DNA of 15,812 bases from an uncultured Lachnospiraceae bacterium. GTDB lineage: Bacteria > Bacillota > Clostridia > Lachnospirales > Lachnospiraceae. This document shows positions 8,047-15,388 of the stretch, one piece after another. The notes below the pieces were generated by a model that was given only the letters and a program-made list of their open reading frames with translations, was not told the DNA's origin and searched no databases. Both the position numbers and the translations under genes were made by a program. Positions within the stretch are counted from its first letter, which is position 1. Each line of letters begins with the position of its first letter. The stretch covers positions 51,361 to 67,172 of the forward strand of contig CAJUDQ010000017.1 in NCBI GenBank assembly GCA_910585215.1, in the 5' to 3' direction.

Positions 8047-8160
8047 GGTATTTTTCACCGCAGTCCCACGGGAAACCCTCTTATGGTCATGATGGCTCGT
8101 CCTCCAGTTCATATATGCAGTTTTATTAACATCTGCATTATAGCTAAATATATCTTTCAT
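8032..8160 (-). CDS. Small ORF, 42 residues, unknown
   Basis: It begins MKDIFSYNADVNKTAYMNWR and ends in VKNTLKNL. The ATG at 8160 has a strong AAAGGAG at 7-bp spacing, better than expected by chance. It lies 41 bp downstream of the 72-residue ORF on the same strand, and its 3' end overlaps the Uma2 promoter. It is basic and His-rich in the middle (TSHHDHKR). I do not recognise it. It may be a true small protein or the 5' remnant of a longer gene cut off when the Uma2 promoter segment arrived. Confidence 0.4.
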   Translation of the reverse strand: MKDIFSYNADVNKTAYMNWRTSHHDHKRVSRGTAVKNTLKNL

Positions 8161-8201
8161 TTAATTTCTCCTTTAAATCCTGCTGAAAAGTATTAGTCTT
8201 T

Positions 8202-8420
8202 TTATGATGATAAATATTCGTCAACAATATGATAAACAAAATCTAATACCTCATATATGTGATTGATTCCATCTTTTAAAACCGTATAATCAATGGAATG
8301 CCCACAAGTAAAATATAGGCTCTCATCCATTCTAATCAAATAACTTGATTTATAAAATCTTCTGAACATACCATAGTGAGCAGATTGTTCCATAAGATGT
8401 GTATCTTTAAATATCTTCAA
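8202..8420 (-). CDS. Hypothetical 72-residue protein
   Basis: The likely start is TTG at 8420, preceded by GGAGGG with 7-bp spacing. The frame is open 5 codons further to 8435, but that upstream GTG start would include the RBS itself. The protein is rich in aromatic residues (MFRRFYKSSYLIRMDESLYF) and ends in DFVYHIVDEYLSS. No domain is recognised. A good promoter lies at 8508-8479, and the 42-residue ORF follows 41 bp downstream, so the two may form one transcript. It could also be a fragment of a longer protein. Confidence 0.5.
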   Translation of the reverse strand: MKIFKDTHLMEQSAHYGMFRRFYKSSYLIRMDESLYFTCGHSIDYTVLKDGINHIYEVLDFVYHIVDEYLSS

Positions 8421-8478
8421 TATAATACCCTCCACACTAATGAAAATTTTATCTTAACGTCTTACTTCTTACAGTAGC

Positions 8479-8508
8479 ATTATAATCCTATTTCACACTT
8501 TCTATCAA
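8479..8508 (-). promoter_or_regulatory. Sigma-A promoter for the 72-residue ORF
   Basis: On the minus strand, TTGATA (8508-8503) and TATAAT (8484-8479) are separated by 18 bp. Transcription would start near 8472, about 50 nt before the TTG start at 8420. Confidence 0.6.
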
Positions 8509-8783
8509 CTAACAATTTCCAGTATCCCCATAATCCCTTTCTGATAAGATATAACAGCTTATGCACCCTAACACCATTTAGAGAAAATCCATGCAAATCT
8601 ACGTCCAGAAACGGCAAGCAAACTTCTCCCCTTTTCCCAAAAGAATGAGGCAAACTTTCACACACCATTTGGGGGATACCCCTTCCCTCAACTCTTCCCC
8701 CCCCCCCCCCAAAAAAAAATCCCCCAAATCGGCACTCAAAATACGGTAATTTACAATAATTTATGAACCTCTCCTTAGAACGC
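8509..8783. other. Gene-free junction segment with G-rich minus strand and long homopolymers
   Basis: The stretch between the promoter at 8508 and the terminator at 8784 has no credible gene. The minus strand is unusually G-rich. It contains a run of 14 C (8697-8710) followed at once by 9 A (8711-8719), then T and 5 C, and a GGGGGATACCCC mini-hairpin at about 8671-8682. A 108-codon minus-strand frame crosses it, but that frame starts inside the terminator and has no RBS. This is where the mobile element meets the presumed host sequence. Confidence 0.6.
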
Positions 8784-8827
8784 AAAAAACCCCTGAAAAT
8801 GCCCATTCTATGGGATTTTCAGGGGTT
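8784..8827 (-). terminator. Strong rho-independent terminator at the element's left end
   Basis: The arm 8788-8800 (AACCCCTGAAAAT) pairs perfectly with 8815-8827. The stem continues with CCCAT/ATGGG around a TCT loop, with one bulged G at 8801. On the minus strand the hairpin is followed by GGGGTTTTTTGCG. It would stop leftward transcription from the integrase operon before it reaches the flanking genes. Confidence 0.85.
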
Positions 8828-8863
8828 CGTGAATCAATTTCATTCAGAAGTTTACTGATTCAT

Positions 8864-8899
8864 CTGTTATGCAAATTATCCTAACTGTTATGCAAATTT
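8864..8899. repeat. Direct repeats, candidate integrase arm/attachment sites
   Basis: CTGTTATGCAAATT occurs at 8864-8877 and again at 8885-8898. The spacing is exactly 21 bp, two helical turns, so both sites face the same side of DNA. They lie about 140 bp past the 3' end of the integrase gene, where Tn916-type integrases have their arm-binding direct repeats close to the element end. The exact att core cannot be set without an empty-site comparison. Confidence 0.5.
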
Positions 8900-9029
8900 A
8901 TTTTCCATTATTAAAATTATCAAAAATTCTTTGACCTATCTCAAAAGATAATTTTAAACTCAATACTATGATAAAATAGTTTGCTTTTTCTTTTCTCCAA
9001 GAAAAATTTGGGGAAAAATAAATACTTAT

Positions 9030-9059
9030 TTAGCCCCTAAAAATGGCTTTTAGAGCTAA
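9030..9059 (-). terminator. Hairpin at the integrase stop codon
   Basis: TTAGCTC-TAAAA pairs with TTTTAGGGGCTAA, with one bulge and a wobble pair. It encloses the TAG stop of the integrase and is followed on the minus strand by an A/T-rich tail. It may be a weak terminator or mRNA 3'-end stabiliser. The stronger terminator lies at 8784-8827. Confidence 0.35.
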
Positions 9060-10287
9060 TTGGGGAAAGCTCTTCAGCCGTTGGGGAATCCTTTTCTGCA
9101 AACTCTGCACCAACATTCCCGAATTTCTCAAGCTCTTTAAGCTGTCTTGCTTCATTAACATGCGTATAAACATTTAAAGTAATTGTTACATTGCTATGTC
9201 CTAACAGTCTTTGTGCCACTTTAACATCAATCCCTTTCTCCGCACATCTGGTAGCAAAAGTGTGTCTAATTGTATGTGGATGAAATTTTCTTATCACTTC
9301 AACTGGCTTACGATTTTCCATAACCGCCATTCTCGCTTCATCTTCATTCATTCTTTCTACAGTTTTATTAATCTCTTTTTCAACAATATATCTTGAACAA
9401 GGACTACCCATTCCTGTAACAAAAACCAAGTCAGTAAATTCTTTTCCTCTCCACCTATCAGCCAAATCTTTCTTCAACTTAGTTACCTTCTTCTTTTGAC
9501 TGAGTAATATTTCCTCCATTTCGCCAATAAATGGAATCTCCCTATTTGAACAAGCTGTCTTAGGGGATACCATAACTTCTCTTTTTACTCCTTCACAATA
9601 ATTACAACTAAGCGAATGACGAATATGTATTACTTTTGCCTCAAAATCAATATCTTGCCATTGAACTGCACCCAACTCGCCCACTCTTACTCCTGTCAGG
9701 AACATAAAATAAAACATCTCTTTGTACCAAGAACCATCAACATAAGATAAAAACTCTCTCTGCTCTTTTTCTGTCAACGCAATTTCCACCTCAGCTTCTT
9801 TGTACTTTTTGGGAACTGACACCGCTACACATGGATTAGCTACCAAAAATCTATTTGCAACCGCTGCATCTAAACATTGATGTAATAAACCCTTTGCATC
9901 CATAATAGTAGAAACTGCAACTTCATCTGAATCCATTGCATTAATTGCCTTTTGAATATCCGCTGGCATTAACGTACTAACTTTTCTTTCTCCTAGATAA
10001 AAACCAAATGTACGATGATATTTTCTTTTCATAGGTGCGATACTTGTTTCTTTGATAGTAAGCCTTTTTGTCGTATCAAACCACTCTTCAAACCATTCAT
10101 TAAGTGTTGTATTTTTTACCTTATAATCCACACTGTTTTTTGCCATCTCAATAGCTTCATTAAACTGAACAATCAACTTATCCAAATCTTTATTATGTAA
10201 GCAAATAGACACCCCATTTACTGTTTTCCTTGCCTCATAACTACCTTTACTTAACCTTATTCCTTTTGGCAAAATTGCTTTTTTCAT
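9037..10287 (-). CDS. int: Tn916-type tyrosine recombinase (integrase)
   Basis: The protein is 416 residues. The N-terminal domain (about 1-50, GIRLSKGSYEARKTVNG) looks like an arm-binding AP2-like domain. A SAM-like core-binding domain spans about 58-155, and the catalytic domain about 165-385. The full active-site set is visible: Arg201 (TGVRVGEL), Lys243 (SPKTACSN), His338 and Arg341 (HPHTIRHTF), His364 (LLGHSNVT) and nucleophile Tyr374 (LNVYTHV). The ATG at 10287 has GGAGG at 5-bp spacing; an ATG four codons upstream would contain that RBS. The excisionase gene sits just upstream on the same strand. Together they should integrate and excise the element whose left end is near 8784-8900. 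The protein looks intact and active. Confidence 0.93.
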   Translation of the reverse strand: MKKAILPKGIRLSKGSYEARKTVNGVSICLHNKDLDKLIVQFNEAIEMAKNSVDYKVKNTTLNEWFEEWFDTTKRLTIKETSIAPMKRKYHRTFGFYLGERKVSTLMPADIQKAINAMDSDEVAVSTIMDAKGLLHQCLDAAVANRFLVANPCVAVSVPKKYKEAEVEIALTEKEQREFLSYVDGSWYKEMFYFMFLTGVRVGELGAVQWQDIDFEAKVIHIRHSLSCNYCEGVKREVMVSPKTACSNREIPFIGEMEEILLSQKKKVTKLKKDLADRWRGKEFTDLVFVTGMGSPCSRYIVEKEINKTVERMNEDEARMAVMENRKPVEVIRKFHPHTIRHTFATRCAEKGIDVKVAQRLLGHSNVTITLNVYTHVNEARQLKELEKFGNVGAEFAEKDSPTAEELSPISSKSHF

Positions 10288-10381
10288 CTTAACCTCCATA
10301 ACAAGGACTGAAAACGAGCTTGCTCAAATTATCTTATTATATGATAACTGCTACTCGCTTTCTAATCCTTTTCCTAAATAA

Positions 10382-10570
10382 TTATTTTGTTAATTTCACT
10401 TGTGCTAATAACCACTTGTCCAATAATACTTTATGTGCATAAGAGCGATTCCCAATATGAATTACAAAAACTCTGTCATACTTTTTAAAAAGCTCTCTTG
10501 TTTTTGTCTTACCAATATGAAGGTAAGAAGCGGTCTCCTCGACATTTAATAAAATAGACTCAATCTGCAT
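10382..10570 (-). CDS. xis: Excisionase / small MerR-like helix-turn-helix protein
   Basis: The protein is 62 residues, similar in size to Tn916 Xis. LNVEETASYLHIGKTKTREL is a winged-helix excisionase pattern, followed by a beta-hairpin (FVIHIGNRSYAHK) and a helix (VLLDKWLLAQ). The ATG has a strong AAAGGAGGT at 8-bp spacing. It lies 94 bp upstream of the integrase start on the same strand, the usual xis-int order. It should bend DNA at the element end to favour excision. The 82-bp gap between them contains short palindromes (GAGCTTGCTC) of unknown role. Confidence 0.8.
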   Translation of the reverse strand: MQIESILLNVEETASYLHIGKTKTRELFKKYDRVFVIHIGNRSYAHKVLLDKWLLAQVKLTK

Positions 10571-10922
10571 GATTAGTAACCTCCTTTCAAAAAAAGCTAC
10601 TAAACATAATCTATATCAGCTAATACCACACATTTAATTTGATTTATAGGTAAAAACTATCTTACTCAGAAAATTAACATTATATACCTTATTTCATAAT
10701 CAATCTTCTCCAAAACAATACGCATCTTTATCAGATATGCTTCATTTTTAAGTGAATTTCAGTGGAGGAAATAATACCCCATTTACAGCTCAGTATACAA
10801 CCACAAAAACAACTCTTAAATCATCAAAGACCTATAAGACTTACCATTACAAAATCTATCTTCCCAATTTAAACAACGAATGCACTGTGCTATACATGGC
10901 ATACAGACTATGTTGTACCTTA
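10571..10922. other. Gap upstream of xis, no credible gene
   Basis: The 352 bases are AT-rich and hold the xis RBS and a TATAAT on the minus strand at 10684-10679. A TTGATT lies only 13 bp upstream of that box, so the promoter call is weak. A GTG-started plus-strand frame (10752-11039) has no RBS and runs into the 70-residue gene on the opposite strand. I saw no clear terminator after the cargo operon. Confidence 0.5.
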
Positions 10923-11135
10923 TTACAAACCAGCACTTTTCATCTTATCAATATAACCCTGTATTCTTTCAAGCATTTTGTCATCTTCAATACCACAAAC
11001 ACTATCTCTACCAACACAAACTGCTATGAGCTGTCCTAATCTCATATCTGGATATAAATTCCATGCTTCCTCCAATTTCTCAAGCATTGGTCTTATTCTC
11101 TTGGGATTTCTTGACTTTTCATTTAGCAAATTCAT
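10923..11135 (-). CDS. Small hypothetical protein coupled to the phosphoesterase gene
   Basis: The protein is 70 residues: RNPKRIRPMLEKLEEAWNLY, then PDMRLGQLIAVCVG, then a C-terminal helix. The pattern 'NPKRI..-L..LE..W..-PD-RLGQLI' recurs, as far as I recall, in small phage- and mobile-element-linked proteins of Firmicutes; I cannot name a function. Its ATG overlaps the TGA of the phosphoesterase gene by 4 bp (ATGA), and GAGGAAGAGG just upstream serves as RBS, so it is translationally coupled. It is the last gene of the leftward cargo operon. Confidence 0.7.
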   Translation of the reverse strand: MNLLNEKSRNPKRIRPMLEKLEEAWNLYPDMRLGQLIAVCVGRDSVCGIEDDKMLERIQGYIDKMKSAGL

Positions 11136-11926
11136 TCAACCACCTCTTCCTCAAGTGCTGCTATCTTATAATAAAGTATAGTATGCTTATCATCTATATG
11201 AAAATCCTCATGATAATGTCCACAAAACCATTTCTTATATTGCAGCCTGTCTTCTAATTCCTCAAAGAAATTTGTCAGAATATCCTGTTTATACCATCCT
11301 GTATTAAAACCTATCCCCATATGATAGCGTTCTAAAGCATCTTGTATACGGTTGGATGCACAATGAGTAATCACATAGTCAATGTGATACCCCATTTGTT
11401 CCAAATTCATCCTGCCTTCTTCCAACTCTTCTTTTGTTGGTAGCTCTTCCCTCCACCAAGATATATTTAATACCCTAAATGGCTGTCCGCTTCGTGAAAC
11501 TCTCTTGTAATCCTGCAAATATGTAGGGGAATTTCTATCAAGAATACCTCCACTGATATCATGTGAACTGGCACCTCCGAATGTAAAAAATGTCTTGCCC
11601 TCTATTGTAAATACCTGCCCTCTCTCTAAAAGAATAACCTTATCTTTTACAATGTGCCGTACCTTACCGCCATTCCACTCCTCTAATGGATACTTAGCAA
11701 TCATATGGTAATTTTCATGGTTGCCTTGTACCCATAAAATTTTAAATGGCAGTCTTGAAAGCCACTTGAGGTTATAACCAAAAGTTTCATCTTCCGCCCA
11801 CAATAACCCAAAATCACCACAAACTACTACATAATCACTTTCTGTCAGTTGAAATGGTAATTTATTTCTCTGCTTTTTTGTAAAACGGTGAAAATCGCCA
11901 TGACAATCACCAGTAACATAAATCAT
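11132..11926 (-). CDS. Calcineurin-like metallophosphoesterase
   Basis: The protein is 264 residues with a complete two-metal site: GDCHGD (Asp7, His9), CGDFG (Asp38), GNHE (Asn69, His70), ITHC (His188) and GHYHED (His237, His239). There is no signal peptide, so it is cytosolic. The family includes protein phosphatases, cyclic-nucleotide phosphodiesterases and nucleases, and the substrate here is unknown. The ATG at 11926 has AAGGAGG with 10-bp spacing. It is the third gene of a leftward operon (recombinase, unknown protein, this gene, 70-residue protein). The 4-bp overlap with the 70-residue gene suggests the two products act together. Confidence 0.88.
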   Translation of the reverse strand: MIYVTGDCHGDFHRFTKKQRNKLPFQLTESDYVVVCGDFGLLWAEDETFGYNLKWLSRLPFKILWVQGNHENYHMIAKYPLEEWNGGKVRHIVKDKVILLERGQVFTIEGKTFFTFGGASSHDISGGILDRNSPTYLQDYKRVSRSGQPFRVLNISWWREELPTKEELEEGRMNLEQMGYHIDYVITHCASNRIQDALERYHMGIGFNTGWYKQDILTNFFEELEDRLQYKKWFCGHYHEDFHIDDKHTILYYKIAALEEEVVE

Positions 11927-11973
11927 AAATCTTATATCCTCCTTGCCAAACTCTTAATAATACTTCTATTCTG

Positions 11974-12738
11974 TTACTTATTTTTAAGTAATTTTTCTAT
12001 CTCATCAGAACATATGCACTTTCCATTCACCACATCAGGGGAAAACAATCCTTCTCCTCTAAATTGTGTATTTTCAATCAATGTTACTTCTCCAGCCTTG
12101 CAGAGCAGGTTATCACCACTGAAAAAAAGAATATCTGTATTTCCAGCATTTTCTATCTGGATAGCTTCTAACCCATCTGACCAGTGGTATGGTCGGATGC
12201 TTCGGATACCATCAAAATATCGAAAATCGACCTCATGCTTTTCCCAGTCTGTAACAAGATAACTGTTCTGAAACATTCCTATATGAGGTCTTACAGGAAT
12301 CTCACGCACTTTTCCATCACTATTCTTAAAAAACGCCTTTCTTACAAATACCCCAATTATCATCAGATACAACTCATTATTTTTTAATATCCTGTCTGCT
12401 TTTGCAATCAACTCTGCCTTACATTCTTCCTGTAATTTCTTACATTCACTCAAAGATGAGGCAGGAATGTTAAACTGATGTAAATAACCTTGTATCTTTT
12501 TAAACTCCTCCAAGTATATATCAGCAAACAGTAACTCATACTCATTTTTTGAATGGGTGTACATCAGCAGACGGTTATTTATCTTATCCATCTCTATCTT
12601 TTCAATCATGCTTGTATCAATATGTGTACCATCTTTTAACTCTGAATGCCCTGATACAAAGCCATGAGCGATATAACACATCTCACTTGTCCCTTTCAGC
12701 TTATGCTTTGAAAAATACCATTCTGTTAATTGAATCAT
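11974..12738 (-). CDS. Hypothetical protein, 254 residues
   Basis: The family is not recognised. The N-terminal 90 residues contain GFVSGHSELKDGTHIDTSMI and then alternating beta strands (RLLMYTHSKNEYELLFADIY). The middle (about 85-120) is a charged helix, and the C-terminal half is beta-rich and ends in a Lys-rich tail. No membrane segment, signal peptide or clear catalytic motif is visible. The ATG at 12738 has AAGGGAG with 6-bp spacing. It lies 42 bp after the recombinase gene and 47 bp before the phosphoesterase gene, all on one strand, so it is probably in the same operon. Confidence 0.75.
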   Translation of the reverse strand: MIQLTEWYFSKHKLKGTSEMCYIAHGFVSGHSELKDGTHIDTSMIEKIEMDKINNRLLMYTHSKNEYELLFADIYLEEFKKIQGYLHQFNIPASSLSECKKLQEECKAELIAKADRILKNNELYLMIIGVFVRKAFFKNSDGKVREIPVRPHIGMFQNSYLVTDWEKHEVDFRYFDGIRSIRPYHWSDGLEAIQIENAGNTDILFFSGDNLLCKAGEVTLIENTQFRGEGLFSPDVVNGKCICSDEIEKLLKNK

Positions 12739-12780
12739 AACTTTCTCCCTTCTTTATTCTGGAACACTTTATCACACATC

Positions 12781-13365
12781 TTACATTAAACTTCCTGCTG
12801 TTAAAGCCAGTGCCTCCTCAATCTGCTTTGAGCCAATATTCAAATAACGCTGTGTCACTGAAACATTGGAATGTTGGAGTAGAATCCTTACTAATTCAAT
12901 ATTGTAATCACTCTCAATATACACTTTTACACTGAAATATTTTCTATAACTGTGTGAGCCATAATTTCTCAATGGAAGTTCCATCTTGTTAAACACAAAA
13001 TTCAGGTAACGCTCTACCTGACGCTCGCCAACTGCAAATAATCTGGCATTTTTCTCAATATGAAAGTCATAAGCATACTGCTGGACAAAACTGTATACTT
13101 CAACAGGAACAGTAAATGACCTTATCTTCTTTGTCTTCTGCTCTTTGATATCCAGCCTCCATCGGTTTCCATCCTTGATAAAGCTGTTCATCTTAAGCTG
13201 TAATGTATCTCCTAACCGCAGACCAAGACATGCCTGTAAAACTAACACCGCTGCAATACGTGGGTTTGGTCTTATGGATACCCCATCCAGCTTAAAACCA
13301 CTGCGAATCAGAGAAATACTTTCTTTATACTGTTCTTCTGTCAATGCTACACATTTCTTATTCAT
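12781..13365 (-). CDS. Short tyrosine recombinase, catalytic domain only
   Basis: The protein is 194 residues, only the catalytic domain of the phage-integrase family. All active-site residues are present: Arg50 (LGLRLGD), Lys77 (EQKTKK), His138 and Arg141 (GSHSYRKYF), His165 (LLQHSNVSV) and Tyr174 (TQRYLNI). The usual N-terminal SAM-like core-binding domain is missing. The frame extends 6 codons to a TTG at 13383, but the ATG at 13365 has AAAGGAGG at 5-bp spacing, and the RBS lies inside the longer version. It heads the cargo operon, away from the element's end, so it may act as a resolvase, inversion enzyme or regulator rather than as the integrase. Confidence 0.85.
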   Translation of the reverse strand: MNKKCVALTEEQYKESISLIRSGFKLDGVSIRPNPRIAAVLVLQACLGLRLGDTLQLKMNSFIKDGNRWRLDIKEQKTKKIRSFTVPVEVYSFVQQYAYDFHIEKNARLFAVGERQVERYLNFVFNKMELPLRNYGSHSYRKYFSVKVYIESDYNIELVRILLQHSNVSVTQRYLNIGSKQIEEALALTAGSLM

Positions 13366-13385
13366 AAAAAGCCTCCTTTCCAAAA

Positions 13386-13490
13386 GTCGTATAATCTCGC
13401 CAAAAAGGTCGTATTTATTGATTGTTTTGATACTGCTATCCCAGAAAGCCCGATTTTAAGCCATAGGTCGATTAATATATATTATTCGAC
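13386..13490. promoter_or_regulatory. Candidate operator region upstream of the short recombinase
   Basis: GTCGTAT occurs at 13386-13392 and 13408-13414, 22 bp apart. A 24-bp dyad, GTCGATTAATAT/ATATTATTCGAC, lies at 13467-13490 with one mismatch per arm and is followed on the plus strand by TTTTTCT. The shared GTCG half-site suggests a protein-binding region controlling the recombinase operon. The dyad could instead be a rightward terminator, although no rightward gene is seen. Confidence 0.4.
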
Positions 13491-13960
13491 TTTTTCTATG
13501 ACACCGCTGTAGCCCCTGTATCGCCTTATTTTCAAGCACCCCAAAGTATCTGCCATCAAACAGGTAAACTGCCTGTATGAGCCTGATACAAAGTTCCGAC
13601 TAGATTTACACAATATACGAATTCTTTGACGTTGCTGTACTATAACTCTGATTTCAAAAAGATACCAGTAGCTAAACTATACAAATCTTTTATAGATTGT
13701 TTGGTGGTTGTGCTTTATATCGCATTTAAAAAGAGGGTTTCTTCTATGTAAATGTATTCCTTATAAACTACATATTTTTATTCTTTATCAAATGCTGCTA
13801 TCTCAACTTACAGCAACAAAAATACTACTCATAACGATTAACAAAAATATCAAAACAAGTAATTTTACATATCAATTCATCTGAAATATGGATAAATAAA
13901 TTCATATTACTTTGGAAAAGCAAACTCAAATCAAATGACTTTAAGAAGAACTTTAGAATT

Positions 13961-13979
13961 GTCACTCACTAAGAGTGAC
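13961..13979. other. Short perfect hairpin
   Basis: GTCACTC (13961-13967) and GAGTGAC (13973-13979) flank a 5-nt loop. No T-run follows on either strand, so it is not a normal terminator. Its role is unknown. Confidence 0.4.
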
Positions 13980-14517
13980 AGAAAGAAAAGATTTTATGAT
14001 TACAATTTCATTCTTTTACAATTTCTAGGAATTTTGCCCTGAAAATAGGCATTTCAAAAAAAGAGCAAAGCCACATAGAGTTTTTAGTGACTTTTTGTTA
14101 CTTACTTTTCATTACTAAGGTAATACCCTAAAAATACCATGTCACTTATAAAAAATTTTAAAAAGTAAATATGGAACTAAAAATTTTCACCTTACAATAA
14201 AAACTCAAACCAAAAATACAAATCTTACTCAATGCAAAAGATAATCTCTTTATTTTTGTCCTTATACTTTAAAGTTACTGAAACAATCAATAAATATATT
14301 ATTTTTGTAACACATACAATACAGATGAAATTAAGGAAAGAATTTCTTGAAACGATTTACTCAAAACTGAAATTAAAAGGTTAAGGTTAAAACAATAAAT
14401 TTTTATATCAAGAGGATATTTTCTATTTATTAAAATAGCAAATTCATATGAAATCAATTCCTAGCTTTTGTCAATACAATTTTCTCTATTATAACAATTT
14501 GCAGTTCATGTTAAATC

Positions 14518-14914
14518 AATAGTTGGTTTTCTCAAATCGATTATATATTATCAAGACACTACTATTGAATATTGAATCAATGCTTGTTCATATTAAAATA
14601 AAAGTTGATTTTCTCAAATTGATAGTTGGTTATATTCAATCGACAGTTGCACTAGTCAAAATGGTAGTTACATACATCAAAACACTAATTGCACAAGTTG
14701 AAACGATGGTTGATTTTCTTAAATCGATGCTTGCATAAGTCAACATGATAGTTGGTTTTCTTAAATCGATGCTTGCATAAGTCAACATGATAGTTGATTT
14801 TCTTAAATCAATGCTTGCATAAGTCAACATGATAGTTGGTTTTCTTAAATCAACGGTTGCATACATCAAGATGATAGTTGCACAAGTTAAACCAACCATC
14901 AGTTTACATTAAAA
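14518..14914. repeat. Array of about 19 degenerate 21-bp tandem repeats
   Basis: The sequence divides into consecutive 21-bp units with the consensus GATNGTTGNNTNNNTCAAANC; one unit (14560-14578) is 19 bp. TTG at unit positions 6-8 is kept in about 15 units and AA at 17-18 in nearly all. The centre (14726-14851) is a 42-bp dimer repeated three times almost without change, preceded by a matching half unit (14705-14725). Looser copies continue to about 14956 and possibly upstream to about 14455. Many units carry an internal TTG-N7-CAA dyad. The plus frame reads as hydrophobic heptads broken by the same TAA in three units. The minus frame (14636-14899) is open but has no RBS. Confidence 0.85.
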
Positions 14915-15388
14915 CGATTTATAACATGTATCAAAGTGATTACAAGTTTCTATTGAAACGATTTTAACAAACCTTAGCTACATTAAAAAAAGTACCTGAT
15001 AATCTAATATTAAGCACTCTATGTCAATATCACAACAAAATTATATTTGTTAAAACAAGTAAAAATATATCAAATCAATAAATCAATTCCAGTTTATCTT
15101 ACAATAGGTTAGATACTTAAATCAATACTACAACTCAAATCGACATACCCCATTTGTAACTGGATAAAGAACTGTAAGCCAGTACTAAAAACTCAATATT
15201 TTCTATAAAAACTCAAAATACCATGAAAGGCTATCTTACCAAAAATCTTCCATACAAAACAGGCACTGTCATACACTTTATTTATAAATCAAACAGCCTA
15301 TTTTTGATATATTGGGAAAAATCAAAGAAAACGCAGGAAATAAGCCCTATACACTATCAGTCTTAATAAAATAAAAAGTACCTGAGAA

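Noticed and set aside
8480..8806. 108-codon minus-strand frame with a Gly-rich stretch
   Set aside because: Its ATG lies inside the terminator hairpin, it has no RBS, it depends on the length of a 14-base homopolymer, and its end overlaps the promoter at 8479-8508.
10752..11039. Plus-strand frame, 95 codons, GTG start
   Set aside because: It has no RBS and runs antisense into the well-supported 70-residue gene that is coupled to the phosphoesterase.
13459..13599. 47-codon minus-strand open stretch (YLFDGRYFGVLENK region)
   Set aside because: It has no usable start codon and a stop just upstream, so at most it is a gene remnant.
14636..14899. 87-codon minus-strand frame made of TIMLTYASIDLRK(S/P) repeats
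   Set aside because: The frame is open only because the 21-bp repeat is a multiple of three. It has no RBS or promoter, and neighbouring repeats outside it carry stops.
14518..14914. CRISPR array
   Set aside because: There are no unique spacers between conserved repeats; units abut each other and diverge gradually, and no cas gene is present.
15223..15366. Plus-strand 47-codon ORF beginning MKGYLTKNLPYKTGTVIHF
   Set aside because: The composition is plausible, but there is no Shine-Dalgarno, no promoter was found and no family is recognised. It is worth a homology search only.
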